Below, in pieces: positions 1-10,193 of a DNA stretch of 45,472 nt. Within the stretch, counting starts at the first letter, position 1. Each line of letters opens with the position of its first letter. This DNA is from Phoronis australis (Eukaryota > Phoronida > Phoronidae). The translations under genes and the position numbers were made by a program. The DNA is taken from contig NMRA01000050.1 of NCBI GenBank assembly GCA_002633005.1, positions 278,207 to 323,678 of the forward strand, written 5' to 3'. Below the pieces are notes generated by a model. It made no database searches. It was not told the origin of the DNA and saw nothing but the letters and a program-made list of their open reading frames with translations.

Positions 1-251
1 TAGTAGTGGTAGATAGTAGGTAGCAGGTAGTAGCAGGTAGTAGGTAGTAGCAGGTAGTAGGTATTAGGTAGTTGGTAGTAGGTAGTTGGTAGTAGCAGGT
101 AGTAGGTATTAGGTAGTTGGTAGTAGGTAGTTGGTAATAGGTAGTTGGTAGTAGGTAGTTGGTAGTAGGTAGTTGGTAGTAGGTAGTTGGTAGTAGTACC
201 AGTGGTACCAGTAGTAGTAGGAGTTGTTGTTGTTGTACTATTAGCACTAGC

Positions 252-287
<36 letters not shown>

Positions 288-311
288 CAGTAGTAGTAGT
301 AGTAGTAGTAG

Positions 312-363
<52 letters not shown>

Positions 364-600
364 AGTTGTTGTAAGAGTAACATTGGAAAGGCAGCTGCAG
401 TATAGCAGTAGCAGTAGTAGTAGTAGTTGTTGTTGTAGTAGAAGTAGTTGTAGTAGAAGCAGTTGTAGTAGTAGTAGTAAACTTGTAAACTACTAGTACT
501 GATAGCATTGGTATTGGTAGTAGTAACATTTGTAGTAGTTGACAAATATTTGTTGTTGTAGTAATTGTAGTAAGTGCAGCAGTAGTAGTAATAGTAGTAG
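1..600. repeat. Compound trinucleotide microsatellite (GTA/TAG and TTG)
   Basis: This is almost pure GTA/TAG-type repeat with an interrupted TAGGTAGTTGG sub-pattern in the first 200 bases, a long TAG run near 258-310, a TTG run near 310-365, then degenerate GTA/TTG to about 600. It lies upstream of, or in an intron of, the P450 gene. The open frames across it are poly-Val/Ser/Cys on one strand and poly-Asn/Thr/Tyr on the other, which are by-products of the repeat. Confidence 0.95.
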
Positions 601-1116
601 TGACAGTTGATTAATCGTAAACACCACCATCACACTCAATCAAAACAAAGCTCCCGTCACATGCAAAAAGACCTTTGAAATTAGCTTCAAAATGTTTCGT
701 AATCAATTTAGATGTTATTTTGAGGTAGTTATTGCTCGATACCAAGCTCTACAATTTGCTTTGTTACGGTGTGTCATTTTATACGCCGAGAGCAAGAACC
801 CAATGAATAACGTGCTGTCACTTCTGTCCAAGCCCTGAAATCACTTCTCACCTGAGTAAGGACCAAGTTGAGGCCAATTTCACAGTACTAAGTGGTCTTA
901 ATAATCACCATGTTGCTTCGTTAACTGAACGAGGGTTTATAACCGCTTTTAATTTATGCTTGCGGTTTTCAATTCAGCCTGACTAAGAAGTGATGAGCAG
1001 AAAGTGACAATTGTTCACATGATACACCATATTGGTATTCAAACAGCCATGGATTATTTGAAAAAGTGACTATTGTAAGTTTGGATGTACTGACTGTGTC
1101 TTTTTACACATTGCAG
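601..1116. other. Non-coding stretch left of the first visible P450 exon
   Basis: I see no exon, repeat or RNA gene here. It ends in a usable acceptor (TTTTTACACATTGCAG) at 1116, so at least its right part is intron. The missing N-terminal P450 exons were looked for here and not found. Confidence 0.6.
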
Positions 1117-1230
1117 GCGTTCAACAGTGGGACGATTTTAGACAAACATTTGCTGAGCCTCCAGGACGAAAGGTGGAAACATGTGCGGAGTATCATGAGT
1201 CCAACTTTCACCTCGGGAAAGCTGCGACTT
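1117..1230 (+). CDS. P450 exon a (helix C region)
   Basis: It codes for 38 residues, phase 0 to 0, containing the WxxxR motif (WKHVR) and PTFTSGKL. The acceptor is ACATTGCAG and the donor GTAAGT. Reading enters in the middle of the protein, so the coding sequence must begin further left. Confidence 0.88.
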
Positions 1231-4200
1231 GTAAGTTCGCTGATTTTGATAATGGAAATAGAAACGCTCCGAGTCGTCCCACCTGCGATCATTTATATCC
1301 CGTGACCCGATTTTTTGGAATTGGTCTGAAATAATAACGGACTGTCAGCTCTTCCCTAGATTATAAACTAATAACTTCTAAACTGAAAGGGGAACAAGTT
1401 AAGACCAACTTTGAAACGGTAAGTTGCCTAAATCAGAACTTGCTTTTAATGGAAAGAACGAGTTGAATTTCTGTTTAAATGAGACATGTTGAAGGGGCAA
1501 TATAATCGCGCCTTCTGCCAAAAAATAAAATTTTTTGGATAAAATATGTCTATTGGTGTTCCCTTTATAGATTAAAATTGACTGCTGACCTTGAGAAAAG
1601 TTGGCATGCCCTTCAAATCACGCTCGTAACTTGCTTGTCACGGCAGCTTAGTTTCGGTCGCCTAAGCTGTATGGCTGTCAGGAGAATTTCAGGCGATTTT
1701 TAACAGCCTGTTCCAATCTACACTAAGGATAAAAAGGCCATGTTGTTGCTTTGGTAGCGAAAATACGCCTGCCAACTTTATATTTTTTAAAACCAGAACA
1801 CTGACCTCTTCACGGTTAGAGATTTATGGAATATCTGTAACGGATTCATGGGATTCTGCTCTGTCAAGCAGAATGATACATAACAATGAATCTAATGCAC
1901 CTACTGTACATTTCAAGCCAATAGAAAGCGAGTAATATAGTCCATAATTATCTCATCCGAAAAAGGTCCATGGTGAATAAAGCTATTGATATTTTCAGGT
2001 ATCTCGACTTGTGAATGAAGCAAGTGAAACGTTCTTGCAGAATTTGTCTCAGTACGCTAAAAACGATCAAGAATTTGAAGCGAAAGAGTGAGTTTTTCCA
2101 ATTTTTTATTATTTTCCTGTTGTCTGCACTTAAACCAGAACAGACCAGATATTTATTATTTCAATCTGCTGTAGTCGAGTTATCTTACATTTACTAAACA
2201 AACTATCATCTGAGGACAAAGGTAGTCTACATTATTAAAGCTGCATTTCGTTCTCATTTTCCACTTGCCGTATCTCCAATTAGGACCCATCCGTGTTCTT
2301 GTTTAGAACAATATCTCCATTTAGGACCCATCCGTGTTCTTGTTTAGAACAATATCTCCATTTAGGACCCATCCGTGTTCTTGTTTAGAACAATATCTCC
2401 ATTTAGGACCCATCCGTGTTCTTGTTTAGAACAATATCTCCGAGCTTGTCACATTCTCTTGCAGAGTATTTTCAAACTTCACTATTGACGTGATAACGGC
2501 GACGACGTGTGGAATTAAGGTTGACTCCCAGACGGATCCCGACAACCCAGTAGTGGCGAAGTTTAAGACTCTTGTCAACTTTTCTTTCCGCGATCCTCTG
2601 TTTTTGCTGATTAGTAAGTATGTCGTACCTCACCAATAGACTATGAATTTATCAACTTACAAGAGCCTGTTTCTCGTGGAGTCTATTGGGGGATTCTTTC
2701 TTTTGACTTTACATAGAGTCAGAAATTTGACTACGAATTGCCAAAAGAATTTTCGTCTTCCGTTTCTCTATACGCTTTGTCCTCTGTATTTTCAAGCAGA
2801 CTTTGGATTCTTGTCTTTTGACATAAACTTTCAGCTTTGGCCTGATATTCATGAAATAGGCCAAGCCACCCACAAACAGATGTTTAGCCGAAAGTCCAAG
2901 ACAAAAGCCAATAGGCTCATCCAGGAACGGTGCCAGCGTACGTACCCTAGTGAAGAAAACATCCTACCAATTTTGGATAAAAATTAATGACCAGAATAGC
3001 CTGTTTAACTTCTGAAAAGCTTCTAAAACGGTTGTGATTGCCCGCAATTTCACAATGAAAACATTGACTGATGGTAGCTCCGAAATAGTAAAACATTTAG
3101 TTGATGAAACTTAGCCTTTTAAAGAAAAAGTAAAAATAAAATAAAATTTCACTTGTCAGCCACGTTGTGTCCTCAATTAGTGTGATTTCACAGCACTGTA
3201 AAACGATTAAATCACTGTTGTGAAATCGTTGCCAGAGATTTCAAGTACACCGAGGCACAATGAGACTCACTGGTTACATCCCGATTGAACAACTGATCAG
3301 GCTTGCATGCGTGTATCTGTACATGAAACTTGCAAACTGCATCTATGTTTTATTATCTGCGCTGTTGGTGTATTTATTTATCATTGTTATTGTTATCTTT
3401 ATTGTTATCACCGCCGCCACCAGCATCATTATAAAATCATTATTGTTGTTTTGGTTATCAGTATTATCATGATTATTATTATTGTCACTTGTAGGCATAT
3501 CGGTGCGTACCAACGCGCATTTTTATTATGCCGCGGTTTCTTCAATGATTAATGTTTTGTTTCGGGGACACAACGAACTGTGTTTTTTCTTTTTGAGCAA
3601 TACAGATTGATTGCATATCTGTACGGGCGATGAATAAGAGATAATACTACCTTTACTATAACATATTGTTTTCTTTTAGTACTTTTCCCGAAAAAGGCCA
3701 ACCTATTTGTACAACTAGCGAAACGAATTGGATGGAGGAATGCCTTTACTGACGTTGATCATATACAGCCAGTTATAGAAAAATTAATTCAAGAAAGGAA
3801 ACTGAACCAAGAGAGTGGGGTAAGCAATATGGTGTCCCTGAACAAGCGACATCTGCGGGCAGTAAGCGCAGCCTCAGGCAACATACTTAGGTTCGGATGT
3901 GCATCTCTGTTCTAAACATTTTCTGATTGCACCGCAGACGTTTTTTGACAGTGCACCTTAAGGTCGTGGATTTTATTTCCCGACAATGGTACTCGGAACC
4001 TTGTAAGCTCCCACGGTAAACTAGGTCGCAAAATCGTCGCACAGAGACCGGTAGAAAGGTGTGTCCATTTTTTACTTTGTTTTTCTTTCTTAAAATAAAG
4101 AGAATGGCAAGCATTTATCCGTAACTGGCTGATAGGGGCCCAAGGTACGATATCCATGCGACCTGTACGTGTTGTTATATCCAACAAAGACGCAACAAAG

Positions 4201-7200
4201 GAAAACAATGGTAGTGCCCCATAGGCGATAACCATGCGCCGCGCTTACACCCGTCGCATGGATCTCACAAATTAGACAATAGCTTGCGACATACCTACGA
4301 TGTTATTTGGCATGCCAAGAAGCTGCATGTTAGTTCTACACTGCAGATTTGATAATCGCACAGTAATCAAGATTATCCCAAAAGTTAATTATCTGATCTA
4401 ACGACTAGGTTGGGGTTGATTGCTGTGAGTTCTAATAGAACAGTGTAAAAATGGCACAAAAAGAATGAGAATTGACACTGGTTGATACATGTATGTAAGA
4501 ACTCGGAAGTTGTCATTAAGCGTTGTTGTGTCGTCGTAAGCGATCAATTTTGTTTTGTTTATCACTTGTTGAATTATATCCAGTAGCCACGGCAAGTTCT
4601 ACTGAATATGATGATCTTCGCTTCTGCATGACTTAGTTCAGGCGGTGGTACTCAAACGAGAGGAATAGCGAATATAAAGTCAATGTCGGTCTGGTGTAAT
4701 ACTGTTCCAATAATAATGATATGTCGTCAATACGAACACAAAACTGCTCATGTAACCACAATATTCTGAACCATATACATCCATGCAAAGGGTGCAAGAT
4801 CCCATTACTCAAAACCACAGTCCCAGACCGGCATTTGTCAACCCATGGTAAACACCCCCGTACCCGCGTCCCAACACGCTGTAGGTAGACACTGAAAGTG
4901 CTTCAAACGCGGCCTACCAAATTTCAGTCCCAGGGTCGAAATTTTCTCGCCCCGACAGCACCCCTAGACTGGAGATTGGAGACAGTGCAAGGAACGTCTT
5001 CGCCACGTGTGCTTAGTTTAGTAGAGTGGGTCTGAAGTTTGTGCGGCGGATTTGGTGATACTGGTCCAGTACTGTTGTAAGATCATACTCAGCCATGGAA
5101 TCGTCTCCACTTCCTGTATAGATCACTGTTTGAGAAATTACACAACTTTTTTTCTGGTTATGTGTATCCGACGCGATTCAATTTATTCGATATTTTTTGT
5201 AGGCCTAAAGTGTAGTTTACGTTATGATGCATTTACAACTGTGAAAATTTGAATTTCGGAGTCTAGTTGACTACCATTAATTCACTGCCACATTGCTTAA
5301 TGTCGAACGTACTGAGTTTCAGTTTTGTCTGCGATAGTATTAGATTATTAACTCAAAAATCGATTTATGTTGCAGAAGTACAGAGACTACTTACAAATTT
5401 TAATGACCGCCAACAGGGAGTTTGAAGATGCACAACAGGACCAGTCACAGACAAAAAATGCCGAGGAAAAGAACGGTTTGTGGCTTTTGCGCAAAGAGCA
5501 AAACTTCTTTATCAAGCCAAATCACGTGTTTTTGTGCTTGGATTAAGGTTCTTCTAGAGAACCCTGACCCCTAGGTTACAAAAAGTCACAATGAGCCATA
5601 GTAATTTGAGTTGCTGATGGTCGTCACAATTACTCTTTTCTCTCACCCTGCCAACACAATAATTCACTGAGCTACTCCCCCACCGGTTGCCACGATGTCT
5701 TACATATCCAGTCGAAGCAACTTTGCAATGACTCCTTTGGCTACCACGTGAGCCCTTAAATTTAAGCGTAGCTCCTGGGTAAGCAGTGCTCAATGCATAA
5801 TCCAGAAGTTCAGGTGTGCAGATGAGATCAAGCGTTGACTGTGAGCCACTGGTACATGGTCATGGTTTACACTGTTCAATACGAGAGGTAATGATGCAGA
5901 TCACATGATTTCATAGAATGGCCAGAGATGTCTGTGGTTTAGATCAAGCAAAATCGGACTCATGCACTGCGTGTTAACACTTCTGCCACCTGTTGACTGA
6001 AATCAGACAAACTGCAATTTGTGTGACACCTTTTCTGATTTTGAATCACTTTAAGCACCCAATATGTCCGTATATAGGTCACATCTACAGCGCTCATACC
6101 TAAAACATGCCGTCTTCTTGAGACGTAGACGTGCTTTCTTGACGACTACTACGTTAAGCCCTGATAGCATGATACAGTATGTCTCAGTCATCGCCTTTCT
6201 CTCCACCAGGAATGTCTAAAGACGAAATGATAGCCAACATTCTATTGTTTTTCTTGGCTGGGTTCGACACGACTTCTCAAGTTCTTCAATTCTTGTCTTA
6301 TCTGCTGGCTATCCACCCCGAGTGGCAGGATAAAGTGATTGAAGAAGTGGATGAGGTTCTTCAACGGGTAAAATACTTTCTGAAATTATTTGTATGGGAA
6401 GAATTAAAGCAGTAATTTGGACGGAAAACGTGCTTATATCTTAGTTAAATGAATATCTACCACTGTGCTGATGAATTACATTGAGTGAGATGGGTCAAAA
6501 GTATGTTCATCATTCTGGCAGAAAACAACATGGAAATCCTTTACTTCGCTATTTTAGGGGACTCCAGACCATGACAACGTTCAAAAACTCCACATTATGG
6601 AACAGTGCTGCTGCGAGGCCATACGGCTTTATCCTCCCGCCTTTCTGTAAGTTTTATAGAGTATTAACATCGGAAAGTCTGGGGGAAATTCTTGATGCGG
6701 TTGCTCAGATTCGGTAGTTTGGATACTCGTGGCATTTTTGGGAAAGTTATGGCAACATGATGGGCTATTGAAGTAAAATTTCCCTGATTTAAAGACAATT
6801 AAAACCGATTACTTAATGTGTTATTTTGCTTAGTCGTTCAGGCATTACGTAACCGTCCGCGTTTCCCGTTTTTTGTCAAACTAGTAACGTTATAGAAATT
6901 GAACTAGTGATTTGTGTACGAACGAAGTATCTAAGTCATGCAGAACGCGTGGTCAAGACATTTCACATCCGGGCATCAGTGAAACTACGTTCATGTTGAA
7001 TAAATATGAAGTACAGTGGCAGAGTGGGTTACGAATCTTGTAACATAAATAAATCGGTTGGTCCATGCTCCCAAACATCTGGACTATTTGGATCAGGATT
7101 TGTCGACAACGAGATCAATTTTGTAAATATAAGTAAAATATTCCAGGATAGACAGGGTGGCATCTGATGACGTCACTATTAATGGGACTTTCTTCGCTAA

Positions 7201-8224
7201 GGACACCCAAGTATTTATTCCGTGTTGGCAGATCCACCACGATCCGGAGAACTATCCAGATCCTGACCTATTCAATCCGGAAAGGTAAGGAGATACATGT
7301 AAGCGCGTCTTTCAAGAATACGGCCTGCCAGATTTGTAAACGCAAAACTTTTGCGGCAGGATTAGATTTTTTCCTCCCTTTAATACACTTTTCATTAAAT
7401 GGATTTTGTATAAATTTGGGATTTGCTAAAAACTTTTTTTGTGACGGTTGGAAGTACATGTAAGTGTAATTTTGCAATTTAGCTGCTTTTTTCGTGCTTT
7501 CAGGTTCACCCCAGAAGCGAAGCAAGCTCGTAATCCGTACACGTACTTGCCATTTGGTATGGGACCACGGAGCTGTATTGGAATGAGACTGGCCCAGATG
7601 GAACTGAAGATGTTGCTTGCGTCGGTCCTTCAGAAATTCAGGTTCATTCCGTGTGAGAGAACACAGGTTAGTATGATGCGAAGAGGTTTCAACACTGGTG
7701 ATAAATGTCATGGGATGATTGCGTTTGCTGTGAATACTGGCGGACATAACTCGCCCTGGGCTAGAAACACGAGCTCCATTCAATTCCGTCGCTTGTTTGG
7801 GGCGATTAAAGAAATTAAGCGTCATCTGTCCACCTCAAATGACCGTATAATGCACAATGTCTTATTTTTAGGACCACAAAATGATAAAAGCCAATGAAAA
7901 ACATATTTAAGGAATTCATTCTAAACATCGCCTTTTGCTCCACTTTCTTTCTGGTGATGGGCCATTTATGTCCGTTAGAGAACACTTCGCGTACAAGAAT
8001 TAAAAAGCTATTACAACTAAACATATTTTCCGGATATAAGTCCAGCTTCAAAAGTTCCAGTGTTATATGTCATGCTCAAAGCTCGTTGGATACCAACTAT
8101 ATCCACTAGTGTTACGTTAAGTTACAAAAGGCTTGCATTATTTCAGGTTCCGTTGGAGCTGGACAGACAAAGGCCCTTAAGAACCGTCAAAGGAGTTTGG
8201 TTGAAGGTCGTCGCCAGGGAATAA
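1117..8224 (+). CDS. Cytochrome P450, CYP3-clan-like (5' partial, ten exons)
   Basis: This is a haem-thiolate monooxygenase, expected to sit on the ER membrane and use electrons from P450 reductase. Exons 1117-1230, 1999-2087, 2465-2613, 3680-3819, 5376-5475, 6210-6367, 6558-6646, 7147-7284, 7504-7666 and 8147-8224 join in frame to 1218 nt, 405 residues plus TAA. Visible landmarks by residue of this fragment: helix-C WKHVR at 20-24, I-helix AGFDTT at 214-219, K-helix EAIR at 270-273 followed by LYPP, PER at 324-326, and the haem loop FGMGPRSCIG at 343-352 with Cys350 as the thiolate ligand. Family members are ~500 residues, so about 100 N-terminal residues, including the membrane anchor, lie before the window. 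The pattern FTSGKL, AIHHDPE and PFGMGPRSCIGMRLA fits the CYP3/thromboxane-synthase-like clan; substrate cannot be read. Oddity: three consecutive Cys precede EAIR. All key residues are intact, so I read it as functional. Confidence 0.94.
1999..2087 (+). CDS. P450 exon b
   Basis: The acceptor is ATATTTTCAG and the donor GTGAGT. It begins in phase 0 and ends in phase 2. It encodes an amphipathic stretch (LVNEASETFLQNL) typical of the helix D region of CYP3-clan proteins. Confidence 0.85.
2274..2437. repeat. 41-bp minisatellite, exactly four copies
   Basis: There are four head-to-tail copies of a 41-bp unit beginning CTCCATTTAGGACCC. Only one base differs in the first copy (AATT for TTT-type), so the expansion is recent. 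It lies in the 377-bp P450 intron between 2087 and 2465, close to the downstream acceptor. The copies end in a partial CTCC. Confidence 0.96.
2465..2613 (+). CDS. P450 exon c (helix E/F region)
   Basis: It joins in phase after exon b to give EVFSNFTIDVITATTCGIKV, the standard 'T-x-D-V-I' signature stretch, and ends at DPLFLLI. The acceptor is TTCTCTTGCAG and the donor GTAAGT. Confidence 0.9.
3680..3819 (+). CDS. P450 exon d (helix F/G region)
   Basis: The acceptor is TTTCTTTTAG and the donor GTAAGC. It completes the split Ile codon and encodes FPKKANLFVQLAKRIGWRN through IEKLIQERKLNQESG, ending in phase 0. Confidence 0.87.
3820..5375. other. Long P450 intron, no recognisable content
   Basis: This 1.56-kb intron sits between two confident exons. 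I find no other gene, repeat array or transposon end in it. The open frames inside are short and lack coding character. Confidence 0.6.
5376..5475 (+). CDS. P450 exon e (region before helix I)
   Basis: It encodes KYRDYLQILMTANREFEDA and an acidic/Gln-rich linker ending EEKN. The acceptor TTATGTTGCAG is good. The donor GTTTGT is weak, but only this junction keeps the frame with the next exon (G-MSKDE). It starts in phase 0 and ends in phase 1. Confidence 0.82.
6210..6367 (+). CDS. P450 exon f (I-helix, oxygen activation)
   Basis: It contains FFLAGFDTTSQVL, the I-helix oxygen-activation motif (A/G)Gx(D/E)T(T/S), and AIHPEWQDKVIEEVDEVL of helix J. The acceptor is CTCTCCACCAG and the donor GTAAAA. 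It ends in phase 0. Confidence 0.93.
6558..6646 (+). CDS. P450 exon g (K-helix ExxR)
   Basis: It encodes DNVQKLHIMEQCCCEAIRLYPPAF with the invariant ExxR pair. The correct frame is not the longest open one across this spot, because an overlapping frame gives a longer but unrelated ORF. The donor is GTAAGT. The CCC run just before EAIR is unusual. Confidence 0.92.
7147..7284 (+). CDS. P450 exon h (K'-helix and PERF start)
   Basis: It encodes IDRVASDDVTINGTFFAKD through IHHDPENYPDPDLFNPER. The acceptor is AATATTCCAG and the donor GTAAGG. The Arg codon is split across the intron, giving the PERF motif with exon i. Confidence 0.93.
7504..7666 (+). CDS. P450 exon i (haem-binding loop)
   Basis: It contains YTYLPFGMGPRSCIGMRLAQ, which fits the haem signature FxxGxRxCxG completely. 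The acceptor is CGTGCTTTCAG and the donor GTTAGT. Phase enters at 2 and leaves at 0. Confidence 0.95.
8147..8224 (+). CDS. P450 last exon with stop
   Basis: It encodes VPLELDRQRPLRTVKGVWL and seven more residues, then TAA at 8222-8224. The length and basic C-terminus match the end of CYP3-clan proteins. The acceptor is ATTATTTCAG. Confidence 0.9.
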   Translation, partial: VPLELDRQRPLRTVKGVWLKVVARE

Positions 8225-8312
8225 CTTTCAACACTTTTATATTTTATTTCTAAGTTTCAAAATATTTAACATGTAATTTGTCTAAATTTACGGCGTTCTT
8301 GTTTACAATAAG

Positions 8313-8318
8313 AATAAA
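8313..8318 (+). terminator. Poly(A) signal AATAAA of the P450
   Basis: A canonical AATAAA lies 89 nt after the P450 stop, in an A/T-rich stretch. It is the first one downstream. Confidence 0.7.
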
Positions 8319-8339
8319 AAATTACTTTAAATGAGTGCA

Positions 8340-9200
8340 TTCCAGCATAGGAGTTCATACTTTACACTTTAGTTTGGCTTGGCGGAATGACAACTAGAAG
8401 AAATCGCGCAACGAATTTCTTCTGCCATAACTTTGTGGCATGTCATAAGTAGGGTGAGGGAAGAAACAACAGCGACTGGTGGTCGCTACAAAGAGTCGTC
8501 TTGTGAGAAGTTAGTGCAGTAAATTGCCTCTAGTTGCCATAGTCAACGGTGAGGTACATCCCTCGAATGCAAATGAGGCCAGCTTGCAACTCACGTCTGC
8601 GGCAAAATGAAACGCGGGGAATTTGTCTCACTAGGCAGTCAGGGGAATTTCACACTTGTGGATTTTTTTACCATACGAGTGTAAATCCTCACAGTATGCG
8701 GCTGAGGTGAGCTAAGGGTTGAGTACTTTCAGTAGTCAATGAAAATTAATCATTACAGCACTTCACAACAGAAAATCTCCATCGCTGGCTCATATTATCC
8801 CTGTCTAATACATTTTACGCTGTCGGTGACCATTTTTCTCTTTGTGTGCTCATAACAGTGACGTGAAATTCACTACTCAGCCTGTGGCTATCCGTCTGGA
8901 GAGGCCCAAACCACCGCCAACTTAATGACAGTATCAAAATAAAGTGTCTTGAGTTGTTTTGTAAGCTCTCTTAAACAATCGTCGATCCCAAATTCATTAA
9001 CTGAGACAAATCAGGTCGCCATCCTCCATTGTAAATAAGCTTGTTTTAGCCTAGGCATCCACTTACCATACAACAGACGCCCACAAGATGACATTCTGCA
9101 ATGTAGTTGACTGGAACACTGGGCCATCATAGTAATTTTCCGCTCTCTCTGACGCAGATTCACTATTTAAAATTTTAAAATCAAACAGTCCTCTTTTATG
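8340..9200. other. Spacer between two convergent genes
   Basis: About 0.9 kb separates the poly(A) signals of the plus-strand P450 and the minus-strand GH130-like gene. I see no coding exon, RNA gene or repeat array here. Confidence 0.6.
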
Positions 9201-9207
9201 TAGCCTT

Positions 9208-9213
9208 TTTATT
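9208..9213 (-). terminator. Poly(A) signal of the GH130-like gene
   Basis: TTTATT on the plus strand is AATAAA on the minus strand, about 150 nt beyond the stop at 9361. Confidence 0.6.
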
Positions 9214-9360
9214 TGACGTTGCACCAGCTATTAATCTTTTTTCAGAGATCGTCGATAAACCTTTTGCCAGGCTCGTCTCGTGCAGATGAAAAAAGTGAGA
9301 GGAAGGTTAAAATAAATCACTACATCAGTTAAGATTAAATTGCGTCTTATTTGTAGAATT

Positions 9361-10193
9361 TCAAGCGGGATTACTTTTATGTAATTTGTATCCAGTGTCT
9401 TGCTCCGCGGACTCGTGTGCGTAATTTTGCACTGAGTGAAGAGGCGGTCCGCCATTTTGTCGTTGAGCTTTGTCCAAGTTGATGACGTCGGTCATTAAAT
9501 CTTTTAGCCCTCGTATCCGCACGATTACGCTACTGTAATCATTAATATGAACTCCCAAATATAAAGTATCGGAGTCTTCCAGAATGATACCCACGGGAAA
9601 GATGAAAGGATCGTCTATATATTGCACCCTTACGATTGGCACTGACGTCATCACCTCTGGATGAATTCGTATTTGTCTGCTAACGAACACTACGCGATAA
9701 GGTTTCACTCTCAGCACCAACAGATTGGCGGTGTAAACTCTGTGCGTATTACTCTGCTTGAACAATGTCACGTGTACAACTCCGATGTAATACGGATATT
9801 TATACAGCTCGAAGGGCGTTCCTCCACGAAGATGATCGCTAAAGTCGCTGAACATGTAGGAGCGAGGCCCTTCGAAGTGCACGAACTTGCACGAGCCAAC
9901 GAGATTGCACTTCAGTACTCGTAGCGGATCCACATTGTAAACCATATAGAGTTCGCCGTTGTCATCGAACGCGCACCAGTGCTTGTCGCGTGCCATGTCT
10001 TGGTCGTTTGCGACAGGTTTGTCCATCATAGGACTGCCACCTTGAATGTCTGGGATGATGAGACGGTGTCGCTGATAATCCCAGAAGACGGTGTAATCGA
10101 CTAGGCGTCCGTTTGAAAACGCCATTCCAGAGTTAAAGCTCACCAGGACTGTATCGTTGACTTTGAGTATACGAGGTTCTATCGGTCCGTCAC
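9361..10193 (-). CDS. GH130-like gene, last exon (blades 2-5)
   Basis: The acceptor on the minus strand is ATTCTCTTCAG. The first two bases complete a split Gly codon, followed by DGPIEPRILKVNDTVLVSFN. It runs 277 codons to TGA (9361-9363). It carries most of the propeller in one exon, with SFNSGMAFS, VIPxIQGGSP-like, DKHWCAF and HLRGGTPF stretches. Confidence 0.92.

Noticed and set aside
187-529. Open frames across the microsatellite coding poly-Val/Ser/Cys or poly-Asn/Thr/Tyr
   Set aside because: Trinucleotide repeats stay open by composition; no flanking coding sequence or splice context supports them.
601-1116. N-terminal P450 exons
   Set aside because: No frame gives the expected membrane anchor or the proline-rich hinge; they must lie left of the window.
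7268-7825. 185-codon minus-strand frame
   Set aside because: It lies antisense to the confident P450 haem-loop exon and resembles no family.
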